NCBI GenBank assembly: GCA_022767745.1
Contig: JALENN010000008.1
Coordinates: 1-33,537, forward strand
Source of the DNA: Alistipes sp.
Lineage (GTDB): Bacteria; Bacteroidota; Bacteroidia; Bacteroidales; Rikenellaceae
Direction: 5' to 3'
Length of the DNA: 33,537 nucleotides
The translations under genes were made by a program, and so were the position numbers. This document shows, piece by piece, positions 1 to 7,562 of this stretch (position 1 is the stretch's first letter; each line of letters begins with the position of its first letter). The notes beneath the pieces were generated by a model. That model was not told the DNA's origin, did no database searches, and saw nothing but the letters and a program-made list of their open reading frames with translations.

Positions 1-12
1 CGCAAGGTTCTT

Positions 13-124
<112 letters not shown>

Positions 125-126
125 TC

Positions 127-157
127 AAGGTCAGACTAAAAGGTCTGACCTTTTTTT
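127..157 (+). terminator. Rho-independent terminator of the rRNA operon
   Basis: A perfect 10-bp stem (aaggtcagac at 127-136, gtctgacctt at 143-152) with a 6-nt loop runs into a T tract through 157. It directly follows the 5S gene. Confidence 0.92.
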
Positions 158-188
158 GTCGCTATACCTGAACAAGGGTATTAATTGC

Positions 189-196
189 TATTTTTG
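189..196 (+). promoter_or_regulatory. Candidate -7 element for the GNAT gene
   Basis: TATTTTTG matches the Bacteroidetes -7 consensus TAnnTTTG. No TTTG lies 20 nt upstream, so the -33 element is poor. A start near 203 would leave a leader of about 37 nt before the ATG at 240 and would exclude the TTG at 156, which sits inside the rRNA terminator. Confidence 0.35.
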
Positions 197-239
197 CAAA
201 TGGGCATCCGGACACACCCCGGATGTCGGCACAACCGAT

Positions 240-1253
240 ATGGTAGGGATATTTGAAATACTGCTGCCGGAACGGACGGAGACCCTTCTAGCCTCCTTGC
301 TTGGCGTGTGGCGCGAATCGGTGCGTGCCAGCCACCGTTTCCTTACGGAGAAGGATATCCTGAATCTTGAACCCTTCGTACCCGAGGCCATACTCAATAC
401 CGAACGTCTTTTTGTTGTCTGTGACAACGGAGTGGAGGCGGGCTTTATGGGCGTTGCAGGACGAGAAATAGAGATGTTGTTTCTCTCGCCCCGCATGATG
501 GGGCGCGGAGTAGGACGGCGCCTGGTAGAGCTAGCCGTGAAGAGCTGCGGCGCAGACCGTGTCGATGTGAACGAGCAGAATCCCCGTGCAGTGAATTTCT
601 ACCGTCATATGGGCTTTAACACAGTCGGCCGCGATGCGACGGACTATCTTGGAAATCCCTTCCCTATATTACATATGGCATTGGGCAGCGAGGTCGTGAT
701 GGAGACCGAGCGCCTTATCCTGCGGCCGTGGCACGATGACGATGCTGCGGCGTTGTACCGTTATGCGCGTGATCCGAGGATCGGTCCCGTTGCCGGCTGG
801 GCGCCCCATACGTCCGAGGCGATAAGCCTGGAGATCATCCGCACCGTATTCTCTTCGCCCGAGACCTATGCCGTGGTGCTGCGGCAGAGCGGGGAACCCG
901 TAGGTAGCATTGGGCTGATGTTTGCCGACGGGGTGCACAGCGCATGTATTGAGGGCGGAGAGGCCGAGATAGGGTATTGGATAGGGGTGCCTTATTGGGG
1001 CCGAGGCCTTATTCCCGAGGCTGTGGAGCGGTTGCTGCAGCGCGGCTTTGAAGAGTTGGGGCTCTCTGCCGTGTGGTGCGGCCATTACGACGGTAATGCC
1101 CAGTCGCGTCGTGTGATGGAGAAGTGCGGTTTCAGGTTTCACCATACCGAGACCGGTAAACTCTCGCCGCTGGGGGACCTGCGTACGGAACATTTTTTAC
1201 GCCTGACGGCAGACGAGTGGCGTGCCGGGCAGCCTTTTACGCGCAGCCGATAG
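240..1253 (+). CDS. Tandem-domain GNAT N-acetyltransferase (337 aa)
   Basis: Two acetyl-CoA-dependent GNAT domains lie in one frame. The N-terminal half (about residues 1-150) resembles YjaB-type acetyltransferases: a VRASHRFLT segment, the acetyl-CoA loop RMMGRGVG near 85-92, and an N-x-x-A-x-x-FY-x-x-x-GF ending. The C-terminal half (from about residue 154, METERLILRPW) resembles RimJ/RimL-type enzymes, with GYWIGVPYWGRG and NAQSRRVMEKCGFRF. The acceptor substrate cannot be read from the sequence; small molecules or protein N-termini are both possible. I chose the ATG at 240 because the longer frame begins at a TTG inside the rRNA terminator. An internal ATG at 699 sits exactly where a stand-alone RimL-like protein would start, so a second shorter product is conceivable. 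It is flanked by its own weak terminator and by the PFOR gene. Confidence 0.85.
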   Translation: MVGIFEILLPERTETLLASLLGVWRESVRASHRFLTEKDILNLEPFVPEAILNTERLFVVCDNGVEAGFMGVAGREIEMLFLSPRMMGRGVGRRLVELAVKSCGADRVDVNEQNPRAVNFYRHMGFNTVGRDATDYLGNPFPILHMALGSEVVMETERLILRPWHDDDAAALYRYARDPRIGPVAGWAPHTSEAISLEIIRTVFSSPETYAVVLRQSGEPVGSIGLMFADGVHSACIEGGEAEIGYWIGVPYWGRGLIPEAVERLLQRGFEELGLSAVWCGHYDGNAQSRRVMEKCGFRFHHTETGKLSPLGDLRTEHFLRLTADEWRAGQPFTRSR

Positions 1254-1302
1254 TGCTGCCGACGGCATGTGTAACGTATAACTTATTAGTGTGCAGTCGA
1301 GT

Positions 1303-1329
1303 ACAGCCCGGGCCACGGAGGCTGTTTTT
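1303..1329 (+). terminator. Possible terminator after the GNAT gene
   Basis: acagcc (1303-1308) pairs with ggctgt (1320-1325), followed by four more T. The 6-bp stem and 11-nt loop make this a weak candidate. The rest of 1254-1456 shows only the promoter element for the next gene. Confidence 0.4.
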
Positions 1330-1366
1330 AGTGTAAAAAAGTGTATGAAAAAAGATTAGAATTTTG

Positions 1367-1374
1367 TAACTTTG
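1367..1374 (+). promoter_or_regulatory. Candidate -7 element for the PFOR gene
   Basis: TAACTTTG fits TAnnTTTG and lies 82 nt before the ATG at 1457. No clear TTTG sits at the usual distance upstream, so only the -7 half is supported. Confidence 0.45.
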
Positions 1375-1456
1375 CGGCAATTCGTGAATATGCGTTTTGA
1401 CGAATAGATTGGAATTCACACGTAAATTCATAAAATACTCAAAATTGCAATTTAGT

Positions 1457-4400
1457 ATGTCAGAGAAGAAATTTATCACATGTGACGGTAACTATGCAGC
1501 GGCTCACATAGCCTACAAGTTTTCTGAGGTAGCTGCCATATATCCCATCACACCCTCCTCTACGATGGCCGAGCTGGTTGACGAGTGGGCTGCGCAGGGT
1601 CAGAAGAATATGTTCGGCGAGACCGTAAAGGTCGTCGAGATGCAGTCGGAGGCCGGTGCCGCCGGTGCCGTACACGGCTCGCTGCAGAGCGGTGCACTCA
1701 CCTCGACGTTCACCGCATCGCAGGGTCTGCTGCTTATGATCCCTAACATGTACAAGATCTCGGGCGAGCTGCTCCCGGGCGTGTTCCACGTTTCGGCACG
1801 TGCGCTGGCCGCACAGTCGCTGTCGATCTTCGGTGACCACCAGGACGTTATGGCTACGCGCCAGACGGGCTTCGCCATGCTCGCGACCTCGTCGGTACAG
1901 GAGGTAATGGACCTTGCCGGCGTGGCTCACATCGTGGCTCTCAAGGCACGTGTTCCGTTCCTGCACTTCTTCGACGGATTCCGCACTTCGCACGAGATTC
2001 AGAAGATTGAGGTTATCGACGACGCTTCGCTCACCTCGCTGCTCGACCGTGAGGCTCTGAAGGAGTTCCGTGCCCGCGCCCTGAATCCCGAGCATCCCGT
2101 TACGCGCGGTACGGCCCAGAACCCCGATATCTATTTCCAGACGCGTGAGGCTTCGAACAAGTTCTACAACGCGGTTCCCGATATGGTTGCCGAGACCATG
2201 GCTTCGATCTCGAAGATCACCGGCCGCACCTACAAGCCCTTCACCTACTACGGCGCACCCGATGCCGAGAACGTGATCGTGGCGATGGGTTCGGTTACCG
2301 AGACCATCAAGGAGTGCATCGACTACCTGGCAACGCAGGGCCGCAAGGTGGGTCTTATCACCGTACACCTCTACCGTCCCTTCTCGGAGAAGTACTTCTT
2401 CGATGCAGTTCCCGCCAGCGTAAAGCGCATCTGCGTGCTCGACCGCACGAAGGAGCCCGGAGCAAACGGCGAGCCCCTCTATCTCGACGTACGCGACATG
2501 TTCTACGGCAAGTCGCAGCAGCCCCTCATCATCGGCGGCCGCTACGGTCTCTCGTCGAAGGACACCACGCCGGCACAGATTCTGGCCGTTGTCGAGAACC
2601 TCTTCTCGGCCGAGCCCAAGGATCACTTCACCGTGGGTATAAACGACGACGTTACGAACCTCTCGCTGCCTATGGGCGAGGAGATATCGCTCGCAAAGCC
2701 CGGAACCTTCGAGGCCCTCTTCTTCGGTCTGGGTTCTGACGGTACGGTAGGTGCCAACAAGAACTCGATCAAGATCATCGGCGGTTCGACCGACAAGTAC
2801 TGCCAGGCATACTTCTCGTACGACTCGAAGAAGTCGGGCGGTTACACCTCGTCGCACCTGCGTTTCGGTGACAACCCGATCCGTTCGCCCTATCTGGTTA
2901 CGACGCCCGATTTTGTGGCCTGCCACGTTCCCTCGTATGTCGACAAGTACGACGTGCTGAAGGGTCTGAAGAAGGGCGGCTCGTTCCTTCTGAACTCGGT
3001 GCATGACGCCGTTACCACGTGCGCCACGCTGCCCGACCACATGAAGGTATACATGGCCAAGAACAACATCAACTTCTATATAATCAACGCTACGAAGATC
3101 GCCGCCGAGCTGGGTCTGGGATCGCGTACCAACACCATCATGCAGTCGGCATTCTTCAAGATCGCCAACGTGATCCCCTACGAGAAGGCTGTCGAGGAGA
3201 TGAAGCACGCCATCCTGAAGTCTTACGGCAAGAAGGGCGAGGATATCGTCAACATGAACTACGCTGCGGTTGACGCCGGCGGCAATGCCGTAGAGAAGGT
3301 GGAGGTTCCCGCCGAGTGGGCCAACATCGTCGAGAAGGATGCTTCGCACGGTGTAGACATGTCGCGTCCCGAGTTCGTACGCAACGTCGTTGATCCTATC
3401 AACGCCCTGAAGGGTGACAGCCTGCCCGTTTCGGCTTTCAACGGCCGCGAGGACGGTACGTGGGACAACGGTACGGCCGCATACGAGAAGCGCGGTATCG
3501 CCGTTAACGTTCCCGAGTGGATCGTCGACAACTGTATCCAGTGTAACCAGTGTTCGTATGTCTGCCCCCACGCTGCCATCCGTCCGTTCCTGGCAACGGA
3601 GGAGGAGGCTTCGGCTACGGGTCTTGCATGGAAGCAGGGTCTGGGTGAGACGAAGGCATACAAGTTCCGCGTTCAGGTGTCGCCCATGGACTGTACGGGT
3701 TGCGGCAACTGCGTTGACGTATGTCCCGCCAAGACGAAGGCTCTGGTTATGAAGCCGCTCGAGTCGCAGATGGCTCAGGCCGACAACTGGAAAAAAATCA
3801 CGTCGGAGATAGGTTACAAGCAGGGTGTGGTGGATACCACCAAGACGGTGAAGAACTCGCAGTTCGCACAGCCCCTGTTCGAGTTCTCGGGCGCCTGTGC
3901 AGGTTGCGGCGAGACTCCCTACATCAAGACCATTACGCAGCTCTTCGGCGACAAGATGATGGTTGCCAACGCTACGGGCTGTACCTCTATCTATTCAGGT
4001 TCGGCTCCCTCGACTCCCTACTGCACCAATGCAAAGGGTCAGGGTCCCGCATGGGCAAACTCGCTGTTCGAGGACAACGCCGAGTTCGGTCTGGGTATGC
4101 ACATCGGTATCGAGAAGCTGCGTGACCGCGTACAGAAGTATATGGAGCACGCCATCGCCGAGTGCACGCAGTGCTCTGACGAGCTCAAGGGCGTGATGAA
4201 GGAGTGGATCGCCAACCGCGGTTCGTCGGCCAAGTCGGCCGAGATTACGGCACGCCTTGTCCCGATGATGGAGGCTTGCGGTTGCGATACCTGCAAGAAG
4301 ATCCTCGAGATGAAGGATTGGCTCGTGAAGAAGTCGCAGTGGATCATCGGTGGTGACGGCTGGGGCTACGATATCGGTTTCGGCGGTGTGGACCATGTCC

Positions 4401-4987
4401 TCGCTTCGGGTGCCGATGTCAACATCCTTGTAGTCGATACCGAGGTTTACTCGAACACCGGCGGTCAGTCGTCGAAGGCTACGCCCGTGGGCGCCGTTGC
4501 CAAGTTCGCTTCGAGCGGTAAGCGTATCCGCAAGAAGGACCTGGGTGCCATCGCCATGACCTACGGTTATGTATACGTTGCACAGGTTTCGATCGGTGCA
4601 TCGCAGAACCAGCTGCTCAGCGTCCTGAAGGAGGCCGAGGCTTATCCCGGACCGTCGCTCGTTATCGCCTACGCTCCGTGTATCAACCACGGTATCAAGG
4701 GCGGCATGACGCGCACGCAGACCGTGGGCAAGGAGGCCGTAGCATGCGGTTACTGGCATCTGTGGCACTACAACCCGCAGCTCGAGGCCGAGGGCAAGAA
4801 CCCGTTCGTTCTCGACTCGAAGGAGCCCGACTGGTCGAAGTTCCAGGAGTTCCTTATGAAGGAGGTTCGTTACACGTCGCTCAAGAAGGCGTTCCCGACG
4901 GAGGCCGACGAGCTCTTCCGCGCAGCCGAGGAGAATGCCAAGTGGCGTTATAACAACTACGTGCGTCTGTCGAAGATGGAGTACTAA
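1457..4987 (+). CDS. nifJ: Pyruvate:ferredoxin (flavodoxin) oxidoreductase, single-chain
   Basis: Converts pyruvate and CoA to acetyl-CoA, CO2 and reduced ferredoxin in the cytoplasm; a central enzyme of anaerobic energy metabolism. The 1176 aa match the usual length of homodimeric PFOR. The N-terminal thiamine-diphosphate-fold domain has YPITPSSTMAE. A ferredoxin-like domain carries two 4Fe-4S motifs, C693-x2-C696-x2-C699-x3-C703 and C746-x2-C749-x2-C752-x3-C756. The ThDP domain has C814-x2-C817, C842 and C1075 for the proximal cluster, and GDGWGYDIGFGG around D967 for Mg-ThDP. All cluster ligands expected for the family are present. I took the ATG at 1457 rather than the upstream in-frame TTG because MSEKKFITCDGNYAAAH is the normal family start. 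Codons are strongly C/G-ending and uniform, as expected for a highly expressed gene. It stands alone between terminators. Confidence 0.97.
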   Translation: MSEKKFITCDGNYAAAHIAYKFSEVAAIYPITPSSTMAELVDEWAAQGQKNMFGETVKVVEMQSEAGAAGAVHGSLQSGALTSTFTASQGLLLMIPNMYKISGELLPGVFHVSARALAAQSLSIFGDHQDVMATRQTGFAMLATSSVQEVMDLAGVAHIVALKARVPFLHFFDGFRTSHEIQKIEVIDDASLTSLLDREALKEFRARALNPEHPVTRGTAQNPDIYFQTREASNKFYNAVPDMVAETMASISKITGRTYKPFTYYGAPDAENVIVAMGSVTETIKECIDYLATQGRKVGLITVHLYRPFSEKYFFDAVPASVKRICVLDRTKEPGANGEPLYLDVRDMFYGKSQQPLIIGGRYGLSSKDTTPAQILAVVENLFSAEPKDHFTVGINDDVTNLSLPMGEEISLAKPGTFEALFFGLGSDGTVGANKNSIKIIGGSTDKYCQAYFSYDSKKSGGYTSSHLRFGDNPIRSPYLVTTPDFVACHVPSYVDKYDVLKGLKKGGSFLLNSVHDAVTTCATLPDHMKVYMAKNNINFYIINATKIAAELGLGSRTNTIMQSAFFKIANVIPYEKAVEEMKHAILKSYGKKGEDIVNMNYAAVDAGGNAVEKVEVPAEWANIVEKDASHGVDMSRPEFVRNVVDPINALKGDSLPVSAFNGREDGTWDNGTAAYEKRGIAVNVPEWIVDNCIQCNQCSYVCPHAAIRPFLATEEEASATGLAWKQGLGETKAYKFRVQVSPMDCTGCGNCVDVCPAKTKALVMKPLESQMAQADNWKKITSEIGYKQGVVDTTKTVKNSQFAQPLFEFSGACAGCGETPYIKTITQLFGDKMMVANATGCTSIYSGSAPSTPYCTNAKGQGPAWANSLFEDNAEFGLGMHIGIEKLRDRVQKYMEHAIAECTQCSDELKGVMKEWIANRGSSAKSAEITARLVPMMEACGCDTCKKILEMKDWLVKKSQWIIGGDGWGYDIGFGGVDHVLASGADVNILVVDTEVYSNTGGQSSKATPVGAVAKFASSGKRIRKKDLGAIAMTYGYVYVAQVSIGASQNQLLSVLKEAEAYPGPSLVIAYAPCINHGIKGGMTRTQTVGKEAVACGYWHLWHYNPQLEAEGKNPFVLDSKEPDWSKFQEFLMKEVRYTSLKKAFPTEADELFRAAEENAKWRYNNYVRLSKMEY

Positions 4988-5016
4988 ACGTCGTTCCGTC
5001 TTAAGACAATAATTCG

Positions 5017-5052
5017 GAGGCTGCCGGTCACTTGCCGGCAGCCTCTTTTTTT
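5017..5052 (+). terminator. Rho-independent terminator of the PFOR gene
   Basis: A perfect 11-bp stem (gaggctgccgg at 5017-5027, ccggcagcctc at 5035-5045) is followed by seven T. It lies 30 nt after the PFOR stop. Confidence 0.93.
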
Positions 5053-5118
5053 GCAGCGCCGGGCGTGTTGCCGGAGGGCTATACATTCGCGGCTGAAAAC
5101 GGAAATATAGGTACGGGA

Positions 5119-5150
5119 TTTGATAAAACGGTTTTTTATTCGTATATTTA
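5119..5150 (+). promoter_or_regulatory. Promoter of the small outer-membrane protein gene
   Basis: TTTG at 5119-5122, a 20-nt spacer, then TATATTTA at 5143-5150 (last base differs from TAnnTTTG). It lies 33 nt before the ATG at 5183, in the gap behind the PFOR terminator. Confidence 0.6.
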
Positions 5151-5182
5151 TGGTGTGAACCTGTCCCGTAAAATTTGAGACT

Positions 5183-5638
5183 ATGAAAAAACTACTTATT
5201 CTGGCCGTTGCGGCGTTGTTCGCCGTGTCGGCGTCGGCCCAGGATGCCGGCAGGTGGGCTGTGGGTCCCCGCATGAGCATTTACACCAATACAAGCACTA
5301 TTGTTGGTCTTGGTGCATACGGCCGCTACAGCTTTGATGACCATTGGCGTATTGAGCCCGCGTTTATGGGTCTTCTGCATGACGGCTGCTCGATCGAGCT
5401 GAGCTGCAACGCCCAGTATGTGTTCCATCTGGGCAGCGGATGGTCGCTCTATCCCGAGGCCGGCTTTGTAGCCAACGAAATCGGCCGTTGGGCGGCAGGT
5501 CTTAACCTCGGTGGCGGTTTCGACGTGCAGATCGTGCAGAACTGGGATCTCTCGGCAGGATTGAAGTGGCAGCCCATGTTCGACGACTACCGCAAGAATC
5601 CGGTTGTTATCAGCGTCGGCGCCTGCTATAAATTCTGA
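5183..5638 (+). CDS. Small secreted outer-membrane beta-barrel protein
   Basis: The 151-aa product begins with a clear signal peptide (MKKLLILAVAALFAVSASAQ, residues 1-20). The mature part of about 130 residues alternates Gly, aromatic and polar residues in strand-like blocks (VGLGAYGRYSF, WRIEPAFMGLL, AQYVFHLGSGWSLYPEAGF, LNLGGGFDVQ, LSAGLKWQPMF, PVVISVGACYKF) and ends in an aromatic residue (KF). This fits the small porin-like or OmpX/PagP-sized barrels with 'outer membrane protein beta-barrel' annotation common in Bacteroidales. No ligand or catalytic site is visible, so function is unknown. It is a single gene with its own promoter and terminator. The barrel assignment is from pattern, not from a search. 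Confidence 0.8.
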   Translation: MKKLLILAVAALFAVSASAQDAGRWAVGPRMSIYTNTSTIVGLGAYGRYSFDDHWRIEPAFMGLLHDGCSIELSCNAQYVFHLGSGWSLYPEAGFVANEIGRWAAGLNLGGGFDVQIVQNWDLSAGLKWQPMFDDYRKNPVVISVGACYKF

Positions 5639-5659
5639 TGCGCAGCGCAGTAAAACTTA

Positions 5660-5696
5660 CGGGGACCGTTCCTTGATGGATCGGTCCCCGTTTTTT
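5660..5696 (+). terminator. Terminator between convergent genes
   Basis: cggggaccg (5660-5668) pairs with cggtccccg (5682-5690), followed by six T on the plus strand. On the minus strand the stem is followed by taagtttt, so it may also end the rlmI operon, less efficiently. Confidence 0.88.
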
Positions 5697-5715
5697 ATTG
5701 TGGCATTGTGCTTTG

Positions 5716-6912
5716 CTACTCTACATACAGCACCAGTCCCTTGAGGTATTCGCCCTCGGGGTGGTAGATGTTGATGGGATGGTCGGCCGGCTGCGTTAGC
5801 TGGTGCAGGATCCGCACGTTGCGTCCGGCGATTGCTGCGGCCGAGAATACGGTGGTGCGGAAGAGCTCCTTCGACACGGCCTGCGAGCATGAGAAGGTGA
5901 AGAGTATTCCGCCGCTGCGTATCTGCGACATGGCGCGTGCGTTTATGCGCTTGTATCCCTGCAGTGCATTCCCCAGCACCTTGTGGTGCTTAGCGAAGGC
6001 CGGGGGGTCGAGCACGATAAGGTCATACTTGTCGCCTATGTGCTTGAGGTACTCCACCGCATCGGCCGCCACGGCCTGATGGCGCACCTGGTCGCCGAAG
6101 TTAAGGCGCATGTTCTCGTCAGCGAGCTGTACGGCACGCTCCGACGAATCGACCGAGCATACCTCAAGGGCGCCGCCCGCCATGGCTCCTACGGAGAAGC
6201 CTCCCGTATAGCAGAACGTATTGAGTACCGTGCGCCCTGCGGCATATCGGCGCAGCAGGGCGCGGTTCTCGCGCTGGTCGAGGAAGAATCCCGTCTTCTG
6301 GCCCTCCTCCCAGTTGACCTTGAACTTGAGACCGTTCTCTACTACGACGTGCGACTTGCAGTCGGAGTGGCCGAAAAGGTATCCGTCGACGGCGTTAAGC
6401 GCGGCCTTGTAGGGCACGGTCTGCGAACTCTTGTCGTAGATGGCCGTGAGCCGGTCGCCGAAGGCCGTGCGCAGGGCCTCGGCTATGGCCATGCGCGAGC
6501 GGTACATTCCCACCGAGTGGCACTGCACTACGGCCACCGTGCCGTAGATGTCGACCACAAGTCCCGGCAGCGAGTCGCCCTCGCCGTGGATGAGGCGGTA
6601 GCAGTCGGTGTCGGGTGCCGTCGAGAGTCCGAGCGAGCGTCGCACGTCGCAGGCGACGGCCACGCGCCGGTTCCACCACGCCTGATCGATCTGCTCGCGC
6701 TCGAAGGTGAGGACGCGTACGGCTATGGACCCTATCTGGTAGTGTCCGCGGGCGATGAAGTCACCCGTATGCGTATATACGTCCACAACATCGCCTTCGG
6801 CAATTTCGGCTTTGTCGGAGTTGACCGAAGCTATGGCGCCCGAAAATATCCACGGATGGCGCCGCAGCAGCGACTCCTCTTTTCCGCGGCGGAGAAAGAT
6901 CTGGGTTGTCAT
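5716..6912 (-). CDS. rlmI: 23S rRNA m5C methyltransferase, RlmI family
   Basis: SAM-dependent methyltransferase; the E. coli family member makes m5C1962 of 23S rRNA. The 398 aa match the family length. An N-terminal PUA-like RNA-binding domain (about 1-75, RRGKEESLLRRHPWIFSGAI) is followed by a linker domain and a Rossmann methyltransferase fold: EGQKTGFFLDQRENR (203-217), the SAM loop NTFCYTGGFS (231-240), acidic ribose-binding VDSS (254-257), DPPAFAK (302-308) and FSCSQ with C342 as the likely catalytic cysteine. Start is ATG at 6912. It is the last gene of the minus-strand operon, 12 nt after the exonuclease stop. The exact target base in this organism is inferred from homology. Confidence 0.9.
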   Translation of the reverse strand: MTTQIFLRRGKEESLLRRHPWIFSGAIASVNSDKAEIAEGDVVDVYTHTGDFIARGHYQIGSIAVRVLTFEREQIDQAWWNRRVAVACDVRRSLGLSTAPDTDCYRLIHGEGDSLPGLVVDIYGTVAVVQCHSVGMYRSRMAIAEALRTAFGDRLTAIYDKSSQTVPYKAALNAVDGYLFGHSDCKSHVVVENGLKFKVNWEEGQKTGFFLDQRENRALLRRYAAGRTVLNTFCYTGGFSVGAMAGGALEVCSVDSSERAVQLADENMRLNFGDQVRHQAVAADAVEYLKHIGDKYDLIVLDPPAFAKHHKVLGNALQGYKRINARAMSQIRSGGILFTFSCSQAVSKELFRTTVFSAAAIAGRNVRILHQLTQPADHPINIYHPEGEYLKGLVLYVE

Positions 6913-6924
6913 TGGGTGGGGTGT

Positions 6925-7533
6925 TTATTTCGTCTCGCCCGATGCGGCCCTGCAGGTCGGCGTGGCGAGGAGTTTTTCGTATATGGCGATGCATGCCCAC
7001 GCGTCGGTGGCGGCATACATCTGCTGTTGCGGCGTGAGGACGGCGGCCTCCCAGTTGCTCAGGCGCTGGGCCTTCGAGACCCTCTCGCCGAGGACTATGG
7101 CGGCCATCTTGCGCAGGCTCTTCTCCTCGACGCCCCAGTCGGCTATTATGCGCTGCAGGTCGATGAAGCCGCGCTCGCGGAAGTGGCGCAGCACATGCAG
7201 CGCGCGTATGTCGCCCTCGACATCGGCCCCGATCTTTATGATGTCGGGGTTGCTCAGTATGGCGAGCAGCGGGTTGTGCAGCTTCATGCGGCAGAGGCGG
7301 ATCAGGTAGCAGCGCTCGTGCGTCGAGAGCTGCAGCAGCGCCACCTTGTTCATCTGCCCGGCCTTGAATGAGGGACGGGTCTCGGTGTCGAACCCTATGA
7401 TGCGTTGCGATGCGAGGTCCTGGCATACGCTCTCGATCTGCTCGTCGCTGTCGACGATCACTATCTGGCCGTCGAAATGGGCTGCAGGCAGCTGTGCCGC
7501 CTCCTCGTTTGATATGGTAGATCGAAAAGTCAT
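6925..7533 (-). CDS. DEDDy-type 3'-5' exonuclease (RNase D-like domain)
   Basis: The 202-aa protein is a single DEDDy exonuclease domain. Motif I is FDTETRPSF (D-x-E), motif II is KIGADVEGDIRAL, and motif III is YAATDAWA (Y-x3-D). It lacks the HRDC domains of true RNase D, so it matches the short '3'-5' exonuclease' of Bacteroidetes, whose substrate (RNA or DNA) is not settled by sequence. The TTG at 7560 would give nine extra residues, but I chose the ATG at 7533 because the family begins near here and the TTG lies 2 nt after the recQ stop. It sits between recQ (29-nt gap) and rlmI (12-nt gap), so the three genes are probably one transcript. Confidence 0.88.
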   Translation of the reverse strand: MTFRSTISNEEAAQLPAAHFDGQIVIVDSDEQIESVCQDLASQRIIGFDTETRPSFKAGQMNKVALLQLSTHERCYLIRLCRMKLHNPLLAILSNPDIIKIGADVEGDIRALHVLRHFRERGFIDLQRIIADWGVEEKSLRKMAAIVLGERVSKAQRLSNWEAAVLTPQQQMYAATDAWACIAIYEKLLATPTCRAASGETK

Positions 7534-7562
7534 TCCTGGCGTATTGAATCGCGGATGCAAAT

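Noticed and set aside
156..239. TTG start giving a longer GNAT protein
   Set aside because: It begins within the T tract of the rRNA terminator and upstream of the likely transcript start; the extra 28 residues match no GNAT pattern.
1269..1374. TGTAACG at 1269 and TGTAACT at 1365 as further ECF promoters
   Set aside because: Neither has CGTC 15 nt downstream; the second overlaps an ordinary TAnnTTTG -7 box.
1397..1456. TTG start giving a longer PFOR
   Set aside because: The extra 20 residues are not part of the family; the ATG at 1457 gives the usual MSEKKFITCDGNYAA beginning.
1460..3571. 703-codon minus-strand open frame opposite the PFOR gene
   Set aside because: It is opposite a clearly conserved enzyme, has a repetitive Arg/Val/Leu/Gly/Asp-rich composition and no domain. 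Long antisense frames arise from the strong C/G-ending codon bias.
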